A program made the translations under genes and the position numbers. A stretch of DNA of 53,000 nucleotides, from positions 1 through 53,000 of the forward strand of contig JBLILN010000011.1 in assembly GCA_047635695.1 (NCBI GenBank). Direction: 5' to 3'. The notes below the pieces were generated by a model, which worked only from the letters and a program-made list of their open reading frames with translations, did no database searches and had not been told where the DNA came from. This document shows positions 37,497-45,805 of this stretch, one piece after another. This DNA is from UBA2136 sp047635695. GTDB lineage: Bacteria > Pseudomonadota > Alphaproteobacteria > UBA2136. The stretch's first letter is position 1; the number at the start of each line of letters is the position of its first letter.

Positions 37497-39581
37497 ATGC
37501 ACGACCCATACCTATACCTTGAAGCCCCTAGTAAAGACCTACCCACTAAAAAGCAGAAGCTACGTGCCAATGCTTGGGGAAACAAACAAACAGCGAAAGC
37601 TGTTTCACACTTAAAAGCAACATCAAGCTATGCCAGTTTACATGCCGACGCTTGCACCATACTTGGTGATAAAGATAAAGCAATATTTGCCACCATACGT
37701 GACGATAATTTTGCCTACAACTTTAAAACCGATGAAAATAACCCTCTTGGACGCTTACGCCGAAAAGCACTGCGTGATTATGAAAATAATCGCGGTGTAT
37801 GGGATATTTTATTAGACGTTGGTGCTGTAGCAAAAAGTGAGGGCACAAATTGGAGCTATGCTGGTTCTACCTTATCACCCAACAAAAAACGTTTGATAAT
37901 TAAACTATCACCCGATGGTGGCGACGCCACTGTTTTACGTGAGTTTGATATTGAAACAAAATCGTTTGTTAAAGACGGTTTAAACATTGGCCTTGGTAAA
38001 GTAAATTTTTGTTATATTGATGACGACACTTTATTGGTATCTTCTACCTGCGAAAACGACCTTACAAAATCTAGCTATGCTAGACGTGCAAGGCTTGTTA
38101 AACGTGGTAGGGCATATCAAAATAGTGAATCAATTATACGTATTGAAGAAGATGAAATGGCGGTCTATCCTTTTAGATGCCACGACACAAACTTTTCGCA
38201 TACGTTTATTGAAGTTGCTTTAACCTTTTGGACATATGAACTTTATTATGTAGGTGAAGGTAACGCGCTCACAAAACTGAAATTACCGGCTAAGCTGAGT
38301 ATATCCGCCATCGACAAAACCCACATCTACTTACATTTACAAGAAGACTGGAAAGTTGATATAAAGGCGAACTTATATGACGAAGGCGTGGTAGAATCAA
38401 GCGTGACGTACAAAACAGGTGACATTGTTACTGTCCATTTAGCGCAAGCTTTAAAAGGCAAACTTGATGTACAACTTGTCTACCGTGCAGATAGCAATAG
38501 TGTTATTGAAGATTTTAGCTATTTAAATGGACGCACAGCTGTTATTAGCCAAATGAAAGACGTTTGCGGCGAATTGCTGGTCTTAAAAAAATCGGCAGCT
38601 ACTTGGCATGTTGATCATAAAATAGCTTTACCTGAAAATGGCTCTGTTAGTGTTGGTGCTTATATTGAAAAGCAGCATAAGCTTATTGTTTACTATACAA
38701 ATCATCTAACACCCAGCACCGAATACATATACCATTTGAAAAATAGATCTTTAAAGGCCATAAAAAGCCAAAAGAGCCATTTTGATAATGAAAATATGCA
38801 GGTAACACAGCAGTTCTCAACCAGCAAAGACGGCACGAAAATACCGTACTTTATCATGCATAAAAAAGGTTTACAGCTCAATGGTAAAAACCCTACGATC
38901 CTTTATGGATATGGTGGTTTTTCTGTTAATCTAGAACCAGGTTTTTCAAACCTTGTTGGTAAATTATGGTTAGAACGCGGTGGTGTTTATGTTATTGCCA
39001 ACATTCGTGGTGGCGCTGAATATGGCCCCACATGGCACACCAGCGTTTTGGAGCAAAATCGTCATAAATGTTATGAAGATTTTGAATCGGTCGCCGAAAA
39101 ACTGATAGCCGATAAAGTAACGTCAACGCCCAACCTTGGTATTTCAGGGGGAAGCAATGGTGGTTTACTTGTTGGTGCTTGTGTGACACGTCGCCCTGAA
39201 TTGTATGGCGCCGTTAACTGTGCTGTACCTTTACTTGATATGATCCGCTTGGAACATATTGGTGCTGGTGCTTCATGGGTTGGTGAATATGGTAAACCGA
39301 GTGACAGCCCTGAAATGGAAAGTTACTTACTGGGCTATTCGCCATACCATAATGTGAAAGAAAATGTTAAATACCCACGTATTTACTTTTCAGCCTCGCA
39401 AGCCGACGACCGTACACACCCTGCTCACGCAAGGAAAATGGTGGTATTGATGACCGAACAAGGCCATGATGTTTTATATAATGAAACAACGGAAGGTGGC
39501 CACACCGGTGGTACTGACATAAATAAGCAAGCTGAAGAATACGCACTAAAATATAGTTACTTCTTTAGTGAACTTACTTAA
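37497..39581 (+). CDS. Prolyl oligopeptidase family serine peptidase (S9)
   Basis: 694 aa from the ATG at 37497, which has GGAGG eight bases upstream; an in-frame GTG at 37488 overlaps that site and is rejected. N-terminal propeller, C-terminal alpha/beta-hydrolase with the catalytic triad: serine in GISGGSNGGLLVG (~552), aspartate in SASQADDRTHPAH (~637) and histidine in TEGGHTGG (~668). No signal peptide, so probably cytoplasmic. Such enzymes cleave short peptides, usually after proline. Whether it is strictly prolyl-specific is unknown. Followed by its own terminator. Confidence 0.92.
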   Translation: MHDPYLYLEAPSKDLPTKKQKLRANAWGNKQTAKAVSHLKATSSYASLHADACTILGDKDKAIFATIRDDNFAYNFKTDENNPLGRLRRKALRDYENNRGVWDILLDVGAVAKSEGTNWSYAGSTLSPNKKRLIIKLSPDGGDATVLREFDIETKSFVKDGLNIGLGKVNFCYIDDDTLLVSSTCENDLTKSSYARRARLVKRGRAYQNSESIIRIEEDEMAVYPFRCHDTNFSHTFIEVALTFWTYELYYVGEGNALTKLKLPAKLSISAIDKTHIYLHLQEDWKVDIKANLYDEGVVESSVTYKTGDIVTVHLAQALKGKLDVQLVYRADSNSVIEDFSYLNGRTAVISQMKDVCGELLVLKKSAATWHVDHKIALPENGSVSVGAYIEKQHKLIVYYTNHLTPSTEYIYHLKNRSLKAIKSQKSHFDNENMQVTQQFSTSKDGTKIPYFIMHKKGLQLNGKNPTILYGYGGFSVNLEPGFSNLVGKLWLERGGVYVIANIRGGAEYGPTWHTSVLEQNRHKCYEDFESVAEKLIADKVTSTPNLGISGGSNGGLLVGACVTRRPELYGAVNCAVPLLDMIRLEHIGAGASWVGEYGKPSDSPEMESYLLGYSPYHNVKENVKYPRIYFSASQADDRTHPAHARKMVVLMTEQGHDVLYNETTEGGHTGGTDINKQAEEYALKYSYFFSELT

Positions 39582-39602
39582 GTAAAAACCCACCCAAACG
39601 AT

Positions 39603-39634
39603 AAAAGACGCTGCATTTGCAGGGTCTTTTTTTT
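39603..39634 (+). terminator. Rho-independent terminator
   Basis: AAAAGAC-g-CTGCA, short loop, TGCAG-g-GTCTTTT, then eight T in all. One G·G mismatch in the stem. Ends the oligopeptidase gene. Confidence 0.85.
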
Positions 39635-39707
39635 ATGTACTAAACACGGCGTTTAAAAAACCTAAAGGGGCGTTATTAAAGTTTTCATAAATTTTCCTTA
39701 GAGTAAA

Positions 39708-40285
39708 TTACTCAATAGTAGAAATAAAGTCTTCGCATTTTTGATTTAGAACTTCATAATCAGGTAAAGCTATATTATGCAAAGAGCTTAGAGTTTTATT
39801 TTTTTATAAAAGTCGATTCTATTCTGACTTTCATATTTACCTCTTAAAGCCAGTTTAGATTGCTCTTCTAAGGTAAGTGTTTTTAATTTACAGGTTATAA
39901 GTGCTGCTGAATCAATGTGAAGCTTAGATAAACTATCAATATCATCAATATTAATAATTTTTTCACGCTGAATACGTGCAATTTCATTGGCTACAGAAAG
40001 CTTCCTCTTGTCTCCATAAAATTCAAAAGCATTAGCACGTTCAATATCATCACGGATACCGTTAGCGTTACTGTCAACACCTTCAACAGTGCTGTCATTT
40101 ACTTCTTTATCAGGTTCTGGTGGTAATTCAAGTTCACGCTCGATCATCTCTTCACGTGTCTCTTCCACTGGAACTTCTGGTTCAACCACCACTGGGGATG
40201 TTACAGGTTCTTCTTTTTTATCATCACTGCCACCACAAGCGGTTACGCTAAGTGCCAGTAATGTTATGAGGAATAAATTTTTCAT
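39708..40285 (-). pseudogene. Lipoprotein with likely frameshift near its 3' end
   Basis: The intact frame runs 40285–39788 (165 aa). It has a lipoprotein signal with lipobox ending VTAC (C17), a proline/glutamate-rich linker, a calcium-loop-like GVDSNANGIRDDIE and a helical C-terminal part with one cysteine. After a run of seven A (minus strand, 39799–39805) the adjacent frame continues as 34 further residues (NKTLSSLHNIALPDYEVLNQ…) with a second cysteine and ends at 39708. One extra A would join both. It is either a sequencing error, a slippage switch or a recent mutation. Outer-membrane or periplasmic lipoprotein of unknown role. Confidence 0.65.
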
Positions 40286-40460
40286 ACGTTGTCCTTATTT
40301 TTAGTGTACCCAAAATTAAGCATATCACTATATCTCACGAAGCAAAAGCGCCTCATTTCAAAAAAGTTATATAAGATATACTCGTAGTCAGAAGTATACA
40401 TAGTTGTTTTTCATTTGAATTTCAAGTGTTAGTTGTAAATAAATTCAAATATGCAATAAA

Positions 40461-40606
40461 GCGTCTAGTGCTTATTTGGTGCTTAGAGTGATTTTAAGGA
40501 GGTGCATTTCGGCTGAAAACTGGTGCTGCTGGGGAGAATTGAACTCCCGACTTCTACATTACCAATGTAGTACTCTACCACTGAGTTACAACAGCACACT
40601 AGACGC
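40461..40606. repeat. 10-bp perfect inverted repeat embracing tRNA-Thr
   Basis: GCGTCTAGTG (40461–40470) and CACTAGACGC (40597–40606). In the minus-strand transcript the second copy would be the 5' leader and the first copy would be in the 3' trailer, about 50 bases past the CCA. Confidence 0.7.
40521..40595 (-). tRNA. tRNA-Thr (anticodon GGU)
   Basis: Acceptor GCTGTTG pairs with CAGCAGC (one G·T), anticodon stem CTACA/TGTAG with loop TTGGTAA giving GGT, T-arm CGGGAG/CTCCC-type with TTCAATT loop, discriminator A and encoded CCA (40521–40523). A class I tRNA of normal length reading ACC/ACU. It has its own promoter. Confidence 0.93.
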
Positions 40607-40611
40607 AATGG

Positions 40612-40639
40612 ATAATACACCGTTTAAACGTTGATGCAA
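40612..40639 (-). promoter_or_regulatory. Sigma-70-type promoter of tRNA-Thr
   Basis: On the minus strand: -35 TTGCAT (40634–40639), 16-base spacer, -10 TATTAT (40612–40617). Start would fall near 40605, right at the inverted repeat. Confidence 0.65.
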
Positions 40640-40673
40640 GTGTTTTTAAGCGGATGTGAGGCGCTTTTATGCA

Positions 40674-40700
40674 TAAAAAAACCCCCAGGTAGGAGGTTTT
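40674..40700 (-). terminator. Rho-independent terminator
   Basis: AAAACCTCC, loop TACCT, GGGGGTTTT and T-run on the minus strand, 16 bases after the 40716 gene. Confidence 0.85.
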
Positions 40701-40715
40701 AAACATTCGTTAAAA

Positions 40716-41093
40716 TTATGACGCCATTAAAACAGCTTCATTTTCCGTAGCAACAGAAAGAGCTATTACAGATTTTTGCTGTAATACTGCATACGCAGCT
40801 TCTAGCTGATCACTACTGGGGAAATATTTTAAATTTAGATCACGCGTTTCACCATGTAAAGCCAAGCGCTTGATAGGATCGCAAGCTTCTGCGTGGCTAT
40901 AAGTAACAACCGTAGCCTGTTGCCAATAAAATTGAGGCCAAAATATTTCGTTGCGAACGCCGCCTATGATGACAGACGTTTTATTCTCATGCGATACATA
41001 ATAATAGTGCCCTGCTTCTGCTTGTAAAGTGGCAATACAAAACGTCTGAGCAGTTAGAAATAAAGGGTTTGAACTTTGCTTTTTTAATAACAT
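40716..41093 (-). CDS. Hypothetical protein, 125 aa
   Basis: Not recognised. ATG with AAGGA at good spacing. Mixed alpha/beta composition, with aromatic stretch GHYYYVSH and RNEIFWPQFYWQQAT in the middle and an alanine-rich helical end. No signal peptide. Second gene of a two-gene operon (22-base gap) with the 41116 gene, ended by a terminator. Probably a cytoplasmic protein. Confidence 0.65.
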   Translation of the reverse strand: MLLKKQSSNPLFLTAQTFCIATLQAEAGHYYYVSHENKTSVIIGGVRNEIFWPQFYWQQATVVTYSHAEACDPIKRLALHGETRDLNLKYFPSSDQLEAAYAVLQQKSVIALSVATENEAVLMAS

Positions 41094-41115
41094 AAGCTTC
41101 CTTGTTGAATAGAGT

Positions 41116-41418
41116 TTAATGGTTTTTTAATATAGATTTTTCTATAGAGATAATATTCCTCAACCTTATATAAGGGTGTGTTCTTTGAATATATGCCAAA
41201 AAAGTATCTTGATACTGTGGCCATTCAAGTTGTAAAAAAGTTAGAAATGGATGACGCGTTAATAAAAACAGGCCATAATCTTCAGGCTTTTCATCTAAGT
41301 AGTAAAAATTTAAAAAAGTATTTTCAGGCTCTGACAGACATGTACTCAAACACATCGCATTAAGCCCTTCTCTTATCAAATACGTTGTTTTTTGTTTTTT
41401 TAATTGAAAGAACTTCAA
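41116..41418 (-). CDS. Hypothetical protein, 100 aa
   Basis: Not recognised. TTG start, supported by AGGAG seven bases upstream. Contains close cysteines (MCLSTCLSEPE) and an aromatic-rich middle (FLNFYYLDEKPEDYGLFLL). Reads like a small soluble protein. First gene of a two-gene operon with the 40716 gene; the pair is flanked by tRNA-Thr and mazG and has no recognisable relatives here. Confidence 0.6.
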   Translation of the reverse strand: MKFFQLKKQKTTYLIREGLNAMCLSTCLSEPENTFLNFYYLDEKPEDYGLFLLTRHPFLTFLQLEWPQYQDTFLAYIQRTHPYIRLRNIISIEKSILKNH

Positions 41419-41557
41419 AATAAACTCCTGCGCCGCTAAAACGGTATTGAATTATAAAAAACGGTATAAAAGATTTTGTCTTACATTAACAAGTAATATT
41501 AGTTCACTTTAATTACAAGGGGCTGGATATAGAAAAAATGTTTTGTAGGCACAATTT

Positions 41558-41989
41558 TTACAATCCAGCGTTTTTAGCAGCCGCCCAACCTGCCAACATT
41601 TGATTGAGTGAGCAATCCTTTAATGGTTTTTGATGCACGTGTTTTAAATGTGTTTCCATAAAATTAAAACGTTTAATAAATTTAGCATTACACCCTTCTA
41701 ACGCTTCTTCTGGGTCAAAATCTAAGTAGGACGCAAGTTTTATCACCGCAAACAATAGGTCCCCTACTTCAGCTTTTGTATGTTCTTTGTCACCACTTGC
41801 GTGGGCGCTACGTACTTCTTGTAATTCTTCTTCTATTTTATCAAATACACTGTCCATGTGTGTCCACTTAAAACCAGACTCTATCACGCGTTTTTGAATT
41901 TTATGTGCATGGTCTAAGGCATGCGCCTGATCAATCTCTTGCTCGAATACAGTAGTCATGTCCATGCTTTCATTACAGTTTAATTTCAC
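41558..41989 (-). CDS. mazG: MazG-type nucleoside triphosphate pyrophosphohydrolase, single domain
   Basis: 143 aa. Shows the metal-binding helices of the MazG fold: DKIEEELQEV (residues ~50–59) and EVGDLLFAVIKLA (E74, D77), then NAKFIKRFNFME. Full MazG of E. coli has two such domains in ~263 aa; this matches only the C-terminal one. Hydrolyses NTPs to NMP and pyrophosphate, cleaning or signalling roles. GTG start with GGAG about 10 bases upstream; an internal ATG at codon 9 or 11 is also possible. Divergent from hppD. Confidence 0.85.
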   Translation of the reverse strand: MKLNCNESMDMTTVFEQEIDQAHALDHAHKIQKRVIESGFKWTHMDSVFDKIEEELQEVRSAHASGDKEHTKAEVGDLLFAVIKLASYLDFDPEEALEGCNAKFIKRFNFMETHLKHVHQKPLKDCSLNQMLAGWAAAKNAGL

Positions 41990-42058
41990 TGGGCTTGCTC
42001 TCCGCTTTTAAAAGGTCTAAAATACGGCAAAAATCAAATAATAAAAAGGGCTAATATC

Positions 42059-43120
42059 ATGGCAACAAATAATGCGTCTCATAACCCTATGGGCACGGAT
42101 GGTTTTGAATTTTTAGAGTTCTCTTCTAAAACACCTGCCAAGCTTGACCAACTTTTTAAATCATTGGGCTTTGAAATTGTGGCCAAGCATAAAACGAAAG
42201 CCGTGACGTTATACAGACAAGGCCATGTAAACTTTTTATTAAACGAAGAAGATGTTATACAAATTAGCGACTTTAACCGTCACCATAATGGTGGTGCTTG
42301 CGCTATGGCTTTTCGTGTTCAGGATGCACAGTTTGCATATAAACGTGCACTCGAACTGGGTGCTACGCCTTATGTCAGCGCTATAAATTCAGGCGAAGAA
42401 AGCATCCCCGCTATTCAAGCCATTGGTGGCACGGCCATTTATTTGGTTGATAAATATGACGACAAGGGCTCTATTTATGAAACGGATTTCAACTTCATTG
42501 AAGGTGTCAAAAAACACCCACACGGCATGGGGCTCGATATTGTTGACCACCTCACACACAATGTGCACCGCGGTAACATGGACAAATGGGCCAGTTTTTA
42601 TGAAGATTTATTTAACTTCAAAGAAATTCGCTATTTTGATATTGAAGGTAAACTCACGGGCCTTAAGTCCCGTGCGATGACAAGCCCCTGCGGTAAAATT
42701 CGTATTCCAATCAATGAATCGAGCGACGATAAAAGCCAAATCGAAGAATACCTTAAAGACTTTGGCGGTGAAGGCATTCAACATATTGCCATGTCCACTG
42801 ACGATATTTATAAAACAGTTGAAGACTTGCGCGAACACGGCATGGACTTTATGTCGACGCCTGACAGCTACTATAACAATGTTGAAAAACGCATTCCCAA
42901 CCACGGTGAAGACCTTGCACGTATGAAAGCCGATAGAATACTCGTTGACGGCGCCCCAACAGACGACGGTATTTTATTACAAATATTCACAAAAACGGTC
43001 ATTGGCCCTGTATTTTTTGAAATTATTCAACGCAAAGGCAACCAAGGCTTTGGCGAAGGTAACTTTAAAGCACTGTTTGAAAGCATTGAAGAAGATCAAC
43101 TAGAACGTGGCGTTATATAA
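42059..43120 (+). CDS. hppD: 4-hydroxyphenylpyruvate dioxygenase
   Basis: 353 aa two-domain vicinal-oxygen-chelate enzyme. The facial triad is in place: H164 (IVDHLTHNV), H242 (GIQHIAMS) and E321 (FFEIIQRKG). Converts 4-hydroxyphenylpyruvate to homogentisate with O2 and Fe(II). First gene of the tyrosine pathway cluster; AAGGG ribosome site upstream. hmgA follows after 41 bases. Length and C-terminal RKGNQGFGEGNF block are typical. Confidence 0.96.
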   Translation: MATNNASHNPMGTDGFEFLEFSSKTPAKLDQLFKSLGFEIVAKHKTKAVTLYRQGHVNFLLNEEDVIQISDFNRHHNGGACAMAFRVQDAQFAYKRALELGATPYVSAINSGEESIPAIQAIGGTAIYLVDKYDDKGSIYETDFNFIEGVKKHPHGMGLDIVDHLTHNVHRGNMDKWASFYEDLFNFKEIRYFDIEGKLTGLKSRAMTSPCGKIRIPINESSDDKSQIEEYLKDFGGEGIQHIAMSTDDIYKTVEDLREHGMDFMSTPDSYYNNVEKRIPNHGEDLARMKADRILVDGAPTDDGILLQIFTKTVIGPVFFEIIQRKGNQGFGEGNFKALFESIEEDQLERGVI

Positions 43121-43161
43121 CCTATAACAATACAGATAGAAATGAAGGAATGATCAAAAAC

Positions 43162-44292
43162 ATGAAAAAATGGATATCATTTGTAAAGTCGTCGGGTATA
43201 TTTTCAAAACAGGCACATGCCTGCATGCCTGAAAATACATTTGAACGTGAAGCCGGGCGTGAAGGTTTTTTTGGCCCTGCCACTCACCTGCACCACAAAC
43301 ACGCCCCTACAGCATGGAAAAGCTTTTCAGGCAACTTAAAGCCGCGTGCATTTGACCTTGGTAAGCTGAATCAAAAAACAAGTGCCTGCCCTTTTAAAGC
43401 CCATGAAGTTTTAAAAAATGCGGACTGCTTTTTCCGCATTTGGCATACAGAAGGTGCCATGAAGCACCTTGTGCGCAACGCCGACGGCGACGAACTGCTC
43501 TTCATACATAGCGGTAAAGGTTCTTTGTTTTGCGATTATGGCCATATTACCTTTAGCGAGGGAGATTACATTGTCATACCACGTGGCACGCTGTGGCGTA
43601 TAGAAGCAACAGGCAAGGCCAGTATCATCTTAATCGAAAATACAAACGGTGCTTATCAAATGCCTGAAAAAGGCCTGCTTGGGCCCCATGCTATTTTTGA
43701 CGAAGCCATGCTTGCCACACCTGAAATTAATGAAATTTTCACCGACCAGCAAGACGAAAACGACTGGGAAGTGCGTATAAAAAAACAAAATGATATCACT
43801 ACCGTTATTTTCCCGCATAACCCTTTGGATGCCATTGGTTGGCATGGTAATAACTTAGTTGTACGCCTTAATTGGCGTGACATCCGCCCTATTATGAGCC
43901 ACCGTTACCACGTGCCACCTTCAGCCCATACAACATGGGTGGGCACTGGTTTTGTAGTATGCACTTTTGTACCCCGCCCCTTTGAAACAGGTGAACGTGC
44001 CCTCAAAGTCCCTTTCTTTCACAGCAATGACGACTATGACGAAGTGCTGTTTTATCATAAAGGTAACTTCTTTAGCCGTGACAATATTGAAACGGGTATG
44101 GTGACACTTCATCCCGCCGGTTTCCCACATGGGCCACACCCAAAGGCCATGAAAAATGCCCTTGTACAAAATAAAGACACCACAGACGAAGTAGCCGTGA
44201 TGATTGACGCACGTATGCCCCTTAGCGTTTGTGCGGGCGCCCAAAAAACTGAAGATAAAAACTATGTGAACTCATGGAAAGAAACAAGCTAA
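43162..44292 (+). CDS. hmgA: Homogentisate 1,2-dioxygenase
   Basis: About 376 aa. Opens the ring of homogentisate to maleylacetoacetate. Signatures: GDELLFIHSGKGSL (cupin), HYVPPS-like YHVPPSAHTTW, and LHPAGFPHGPHPKAM with metal-binding histidines. It is shorter than the ~430-residue classic form, like other short bacterial homologues. Two candidate starts: ATG 43150 touches the AAGGA, so ATG 43162 (MKKWISF) is preferred. Second gene of the pathway cluster. Confidence 0.92.
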   Translation: MKKWISFVKSSGIFSKQAHACMPENTFEREAGREGFFGPATHLHHKHAPTAWKSFSGNLKPRAFDLGKLNQKTSACPFKAHEVLKNADCFFRIWHTEGAMKHLVRNADGDELLFIHSGKGSLFCDYGHITFSEGDYIVIPRGTLWRIEATGKASIILIENTNGAYQMPEKGLLGPHAIFDEAMLATPEINEIFTDQQDENDWEVRIKKQNDITTVIFPHNPLDAIGWHGNNLVVRLNWRDIRPIMSHRYHVPPSAHTTWVGTGFVVCTFVPRPFETGERALKVPFFHSNDDYDEVLFYHKGNFFSRDNIETGMVTLHPAGFPHGPHPKAMKNALVQNKDTTDEVAVMIDARMPLSVCAGAQKTEDKNYVNSWKETS

Positions 44293-44371
44293 GACAACTT
44301 AACCGCAGTTGTACATGAACACTATAATTAAATGAGCAATTATACGATAATAGAAAAAGGTAGCATTTATA

Positions 44372-44796
44372 ATGACATATGAAGATATCAAAAAAATGGC
44401 CGTGAAAGCTGTTGATTCAAGCAAAATAGTTCTTAACACACTTGATAAAGTGAAAGATATAAATGAACAATTACAATCTGTTGAGCTTAAGGAAGAAATT
44501 CTAAATCTACGTGAAGCTATGTTAAGCATACGTGAGGAAAATGTTGACCTAAAAGAAGCTATTTTTGAAATGGATATTCGAGAAAAAGCTGTTCGTGAAA
44601 GCGAAGGAAGAGTTATAAAATTTGAAGGTGATGATACACCTTATTGCCCTTCTTGTTATGATACACAAAAAATTTAAAAGTTGGCATGATTCGCACACAG
44701 AACGGATCATTAAGATGTTCTTCAAATAACTGTAAGCACATTGCAGAGCATGGAAAGCGTGCTACAAGAGTGCAGACAAGTGACTTTAGACTATGA
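44372..44796 (+). pseudogene. Coiled-coil plus zinc-ribbon protein, apparent frameshift
   Basis: The intact frame covers 44372–44677 (101 aa): a long coiled coil (residues ~25–80) and a half zinc ribbon YCPSCYDTQK. At a run of six A (44667–44672) the next frame takes over and encodes VGMIRTQNGSLRCSSNNCKH and further residues to a stop at 44796, supplying the second cysteine pair. One more A would give a ~141-aa protein with a complete CPSC…CSSNNC ribbon. Such short coiled-coil/ribbon proteins are common orphans in bacteria. It sits between hmgA and fahA, on the same strand. Confidence 0.65.
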
Positions 44797-44818
44797 ATTT
44801 TAAAAAGAAAGGCGTAAA

Positions 44819-45805
44819 ATGAAACTTGCATCTCTTAAAGAAGGCGGCCGCGACGGCACGCTTATTGTGGTAAGTAAAGACCTAACAAAATATGCTATCC
44901 CTAAAAACATTGCTTCCACCATGCAAGCGGCCATTGAAGACTGGGAAACGGTGTCAAATGAACTACAATATGTCTATAACCGTTTAAACGACGGCAACCC
45001 AGAACTTATTGAGGCTTTTGACCTCGACAAAAGATACCTCGCAGCCCCTTTGCCCCGTGCTTACCAATTTTTAGACGGCAGTGTTTATTTAAGCCACGTT
45101 GAACTTACGAGAAAGTCACGCGGCGCTGAAATGCCGCCAAATTTATATCATGACCCACTTATGTATCAAGGGACCGCCGACCATTTTATGGCCGCAACAG
45201 AAGACCTACCCATTGCCGATGAAAGCTGGGGACTTGATTTTGAAGCCGAAGTTGTGATCGTGACAGATAGTGTACCGCAAGGGGTAAGTGTTGAAGACGC
45301 AGGAACGCACATTAAATTTATAACCCTTATTAATGATGTGTCTTTACGTGCTCTCGCTAAAAATGAGTTAGGCAAAGGCTTTGGTTTTATCCATGTAAAA
45401 CCGCATAATGCCCTCGCCCCTATATTAGTAACACCTGATGAACTAGGTGACGCATGGAAAGACAGTAAGTTACATTTGCCGATGATTTGTACATTAAACG
45501 GTGAGCCCTTTGGCAAATGCGAGGCCGGAGACGACATGTACTTTAACTATGCACAGCTCATTCATCACGCTGCAAAAACACGCCCACTTGCAGCAGGCAC
45601 AGTTATTGGTGCAGGCACTATTTCTAACCACGATCGTACAAAAGGTTCATCATGTATTGTTGAAAAACGTATGCTTGAAATGGTAGAAAATGGTGAAGCC
45701 ACGACGCCTTTCATGAAGGTAGGTGATACCATTCGTATTGAAATGCCCTTGCCTAAAGGCATTTCACCATTTGGCGTGATAGAGCAAAAGGTTGTAAAAG
45801 CATGA
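44819..45805 (+). CDS. fahA: Fumarylacetoacetate hydrolase family protein
   Basis: 328 aa. Family blocks DFEAEVVIVTDSVPQGV, FITLINDVSLRALAKNELG, GKGFGFIHVKPHNALAP, and TVIGAGTISNHDRTKGSSCI. Cleaves fumarylacetoacetate to fumarate and acetoacetate, the last pathway step. AAAGG lies seven bases before the ATG. It overlaps maiA by four bases (ATGA). The pathway context decides the assignment, because related hydratases share the fold. Confidence 0.92.
   Translation: MKLASLKEGGRDGTLIVVSKDLTKYAIPKNIASTMQAAIEDWETVSNELQYVYNRLNDGNPELIEAFDLDKRYLAAPLPRAYQFLDGSVYLSHVELTRKSRGAEMPPNLYHDPLMYQGTADHFMAATEDLPIADESWGLDFEAEVVIVTDSVPQGVSVEDAGTHIKFITLINDVSLRALAKNELGKGFGFIHVKPHNALAPILVTPDELGDAWKDSKLHLPMICTLNGEPFGKCEAGDDMYFNYAQLIHHAAKTRPLAAGTVIGAGTISNHDRTKGSSCIVEKRMLEMVENGEATTPFMKVGDTIRIEMPLPKGISPFGVIEQKVVKA

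Noticed and set aside
40495..40516. AAGGAGGTG on the plus strand upstream of tRNA-Thr, suggesting a leader peptide
   Set aside because: The only frame following it stops after four codons and lies antisense to the tRNA trailer.
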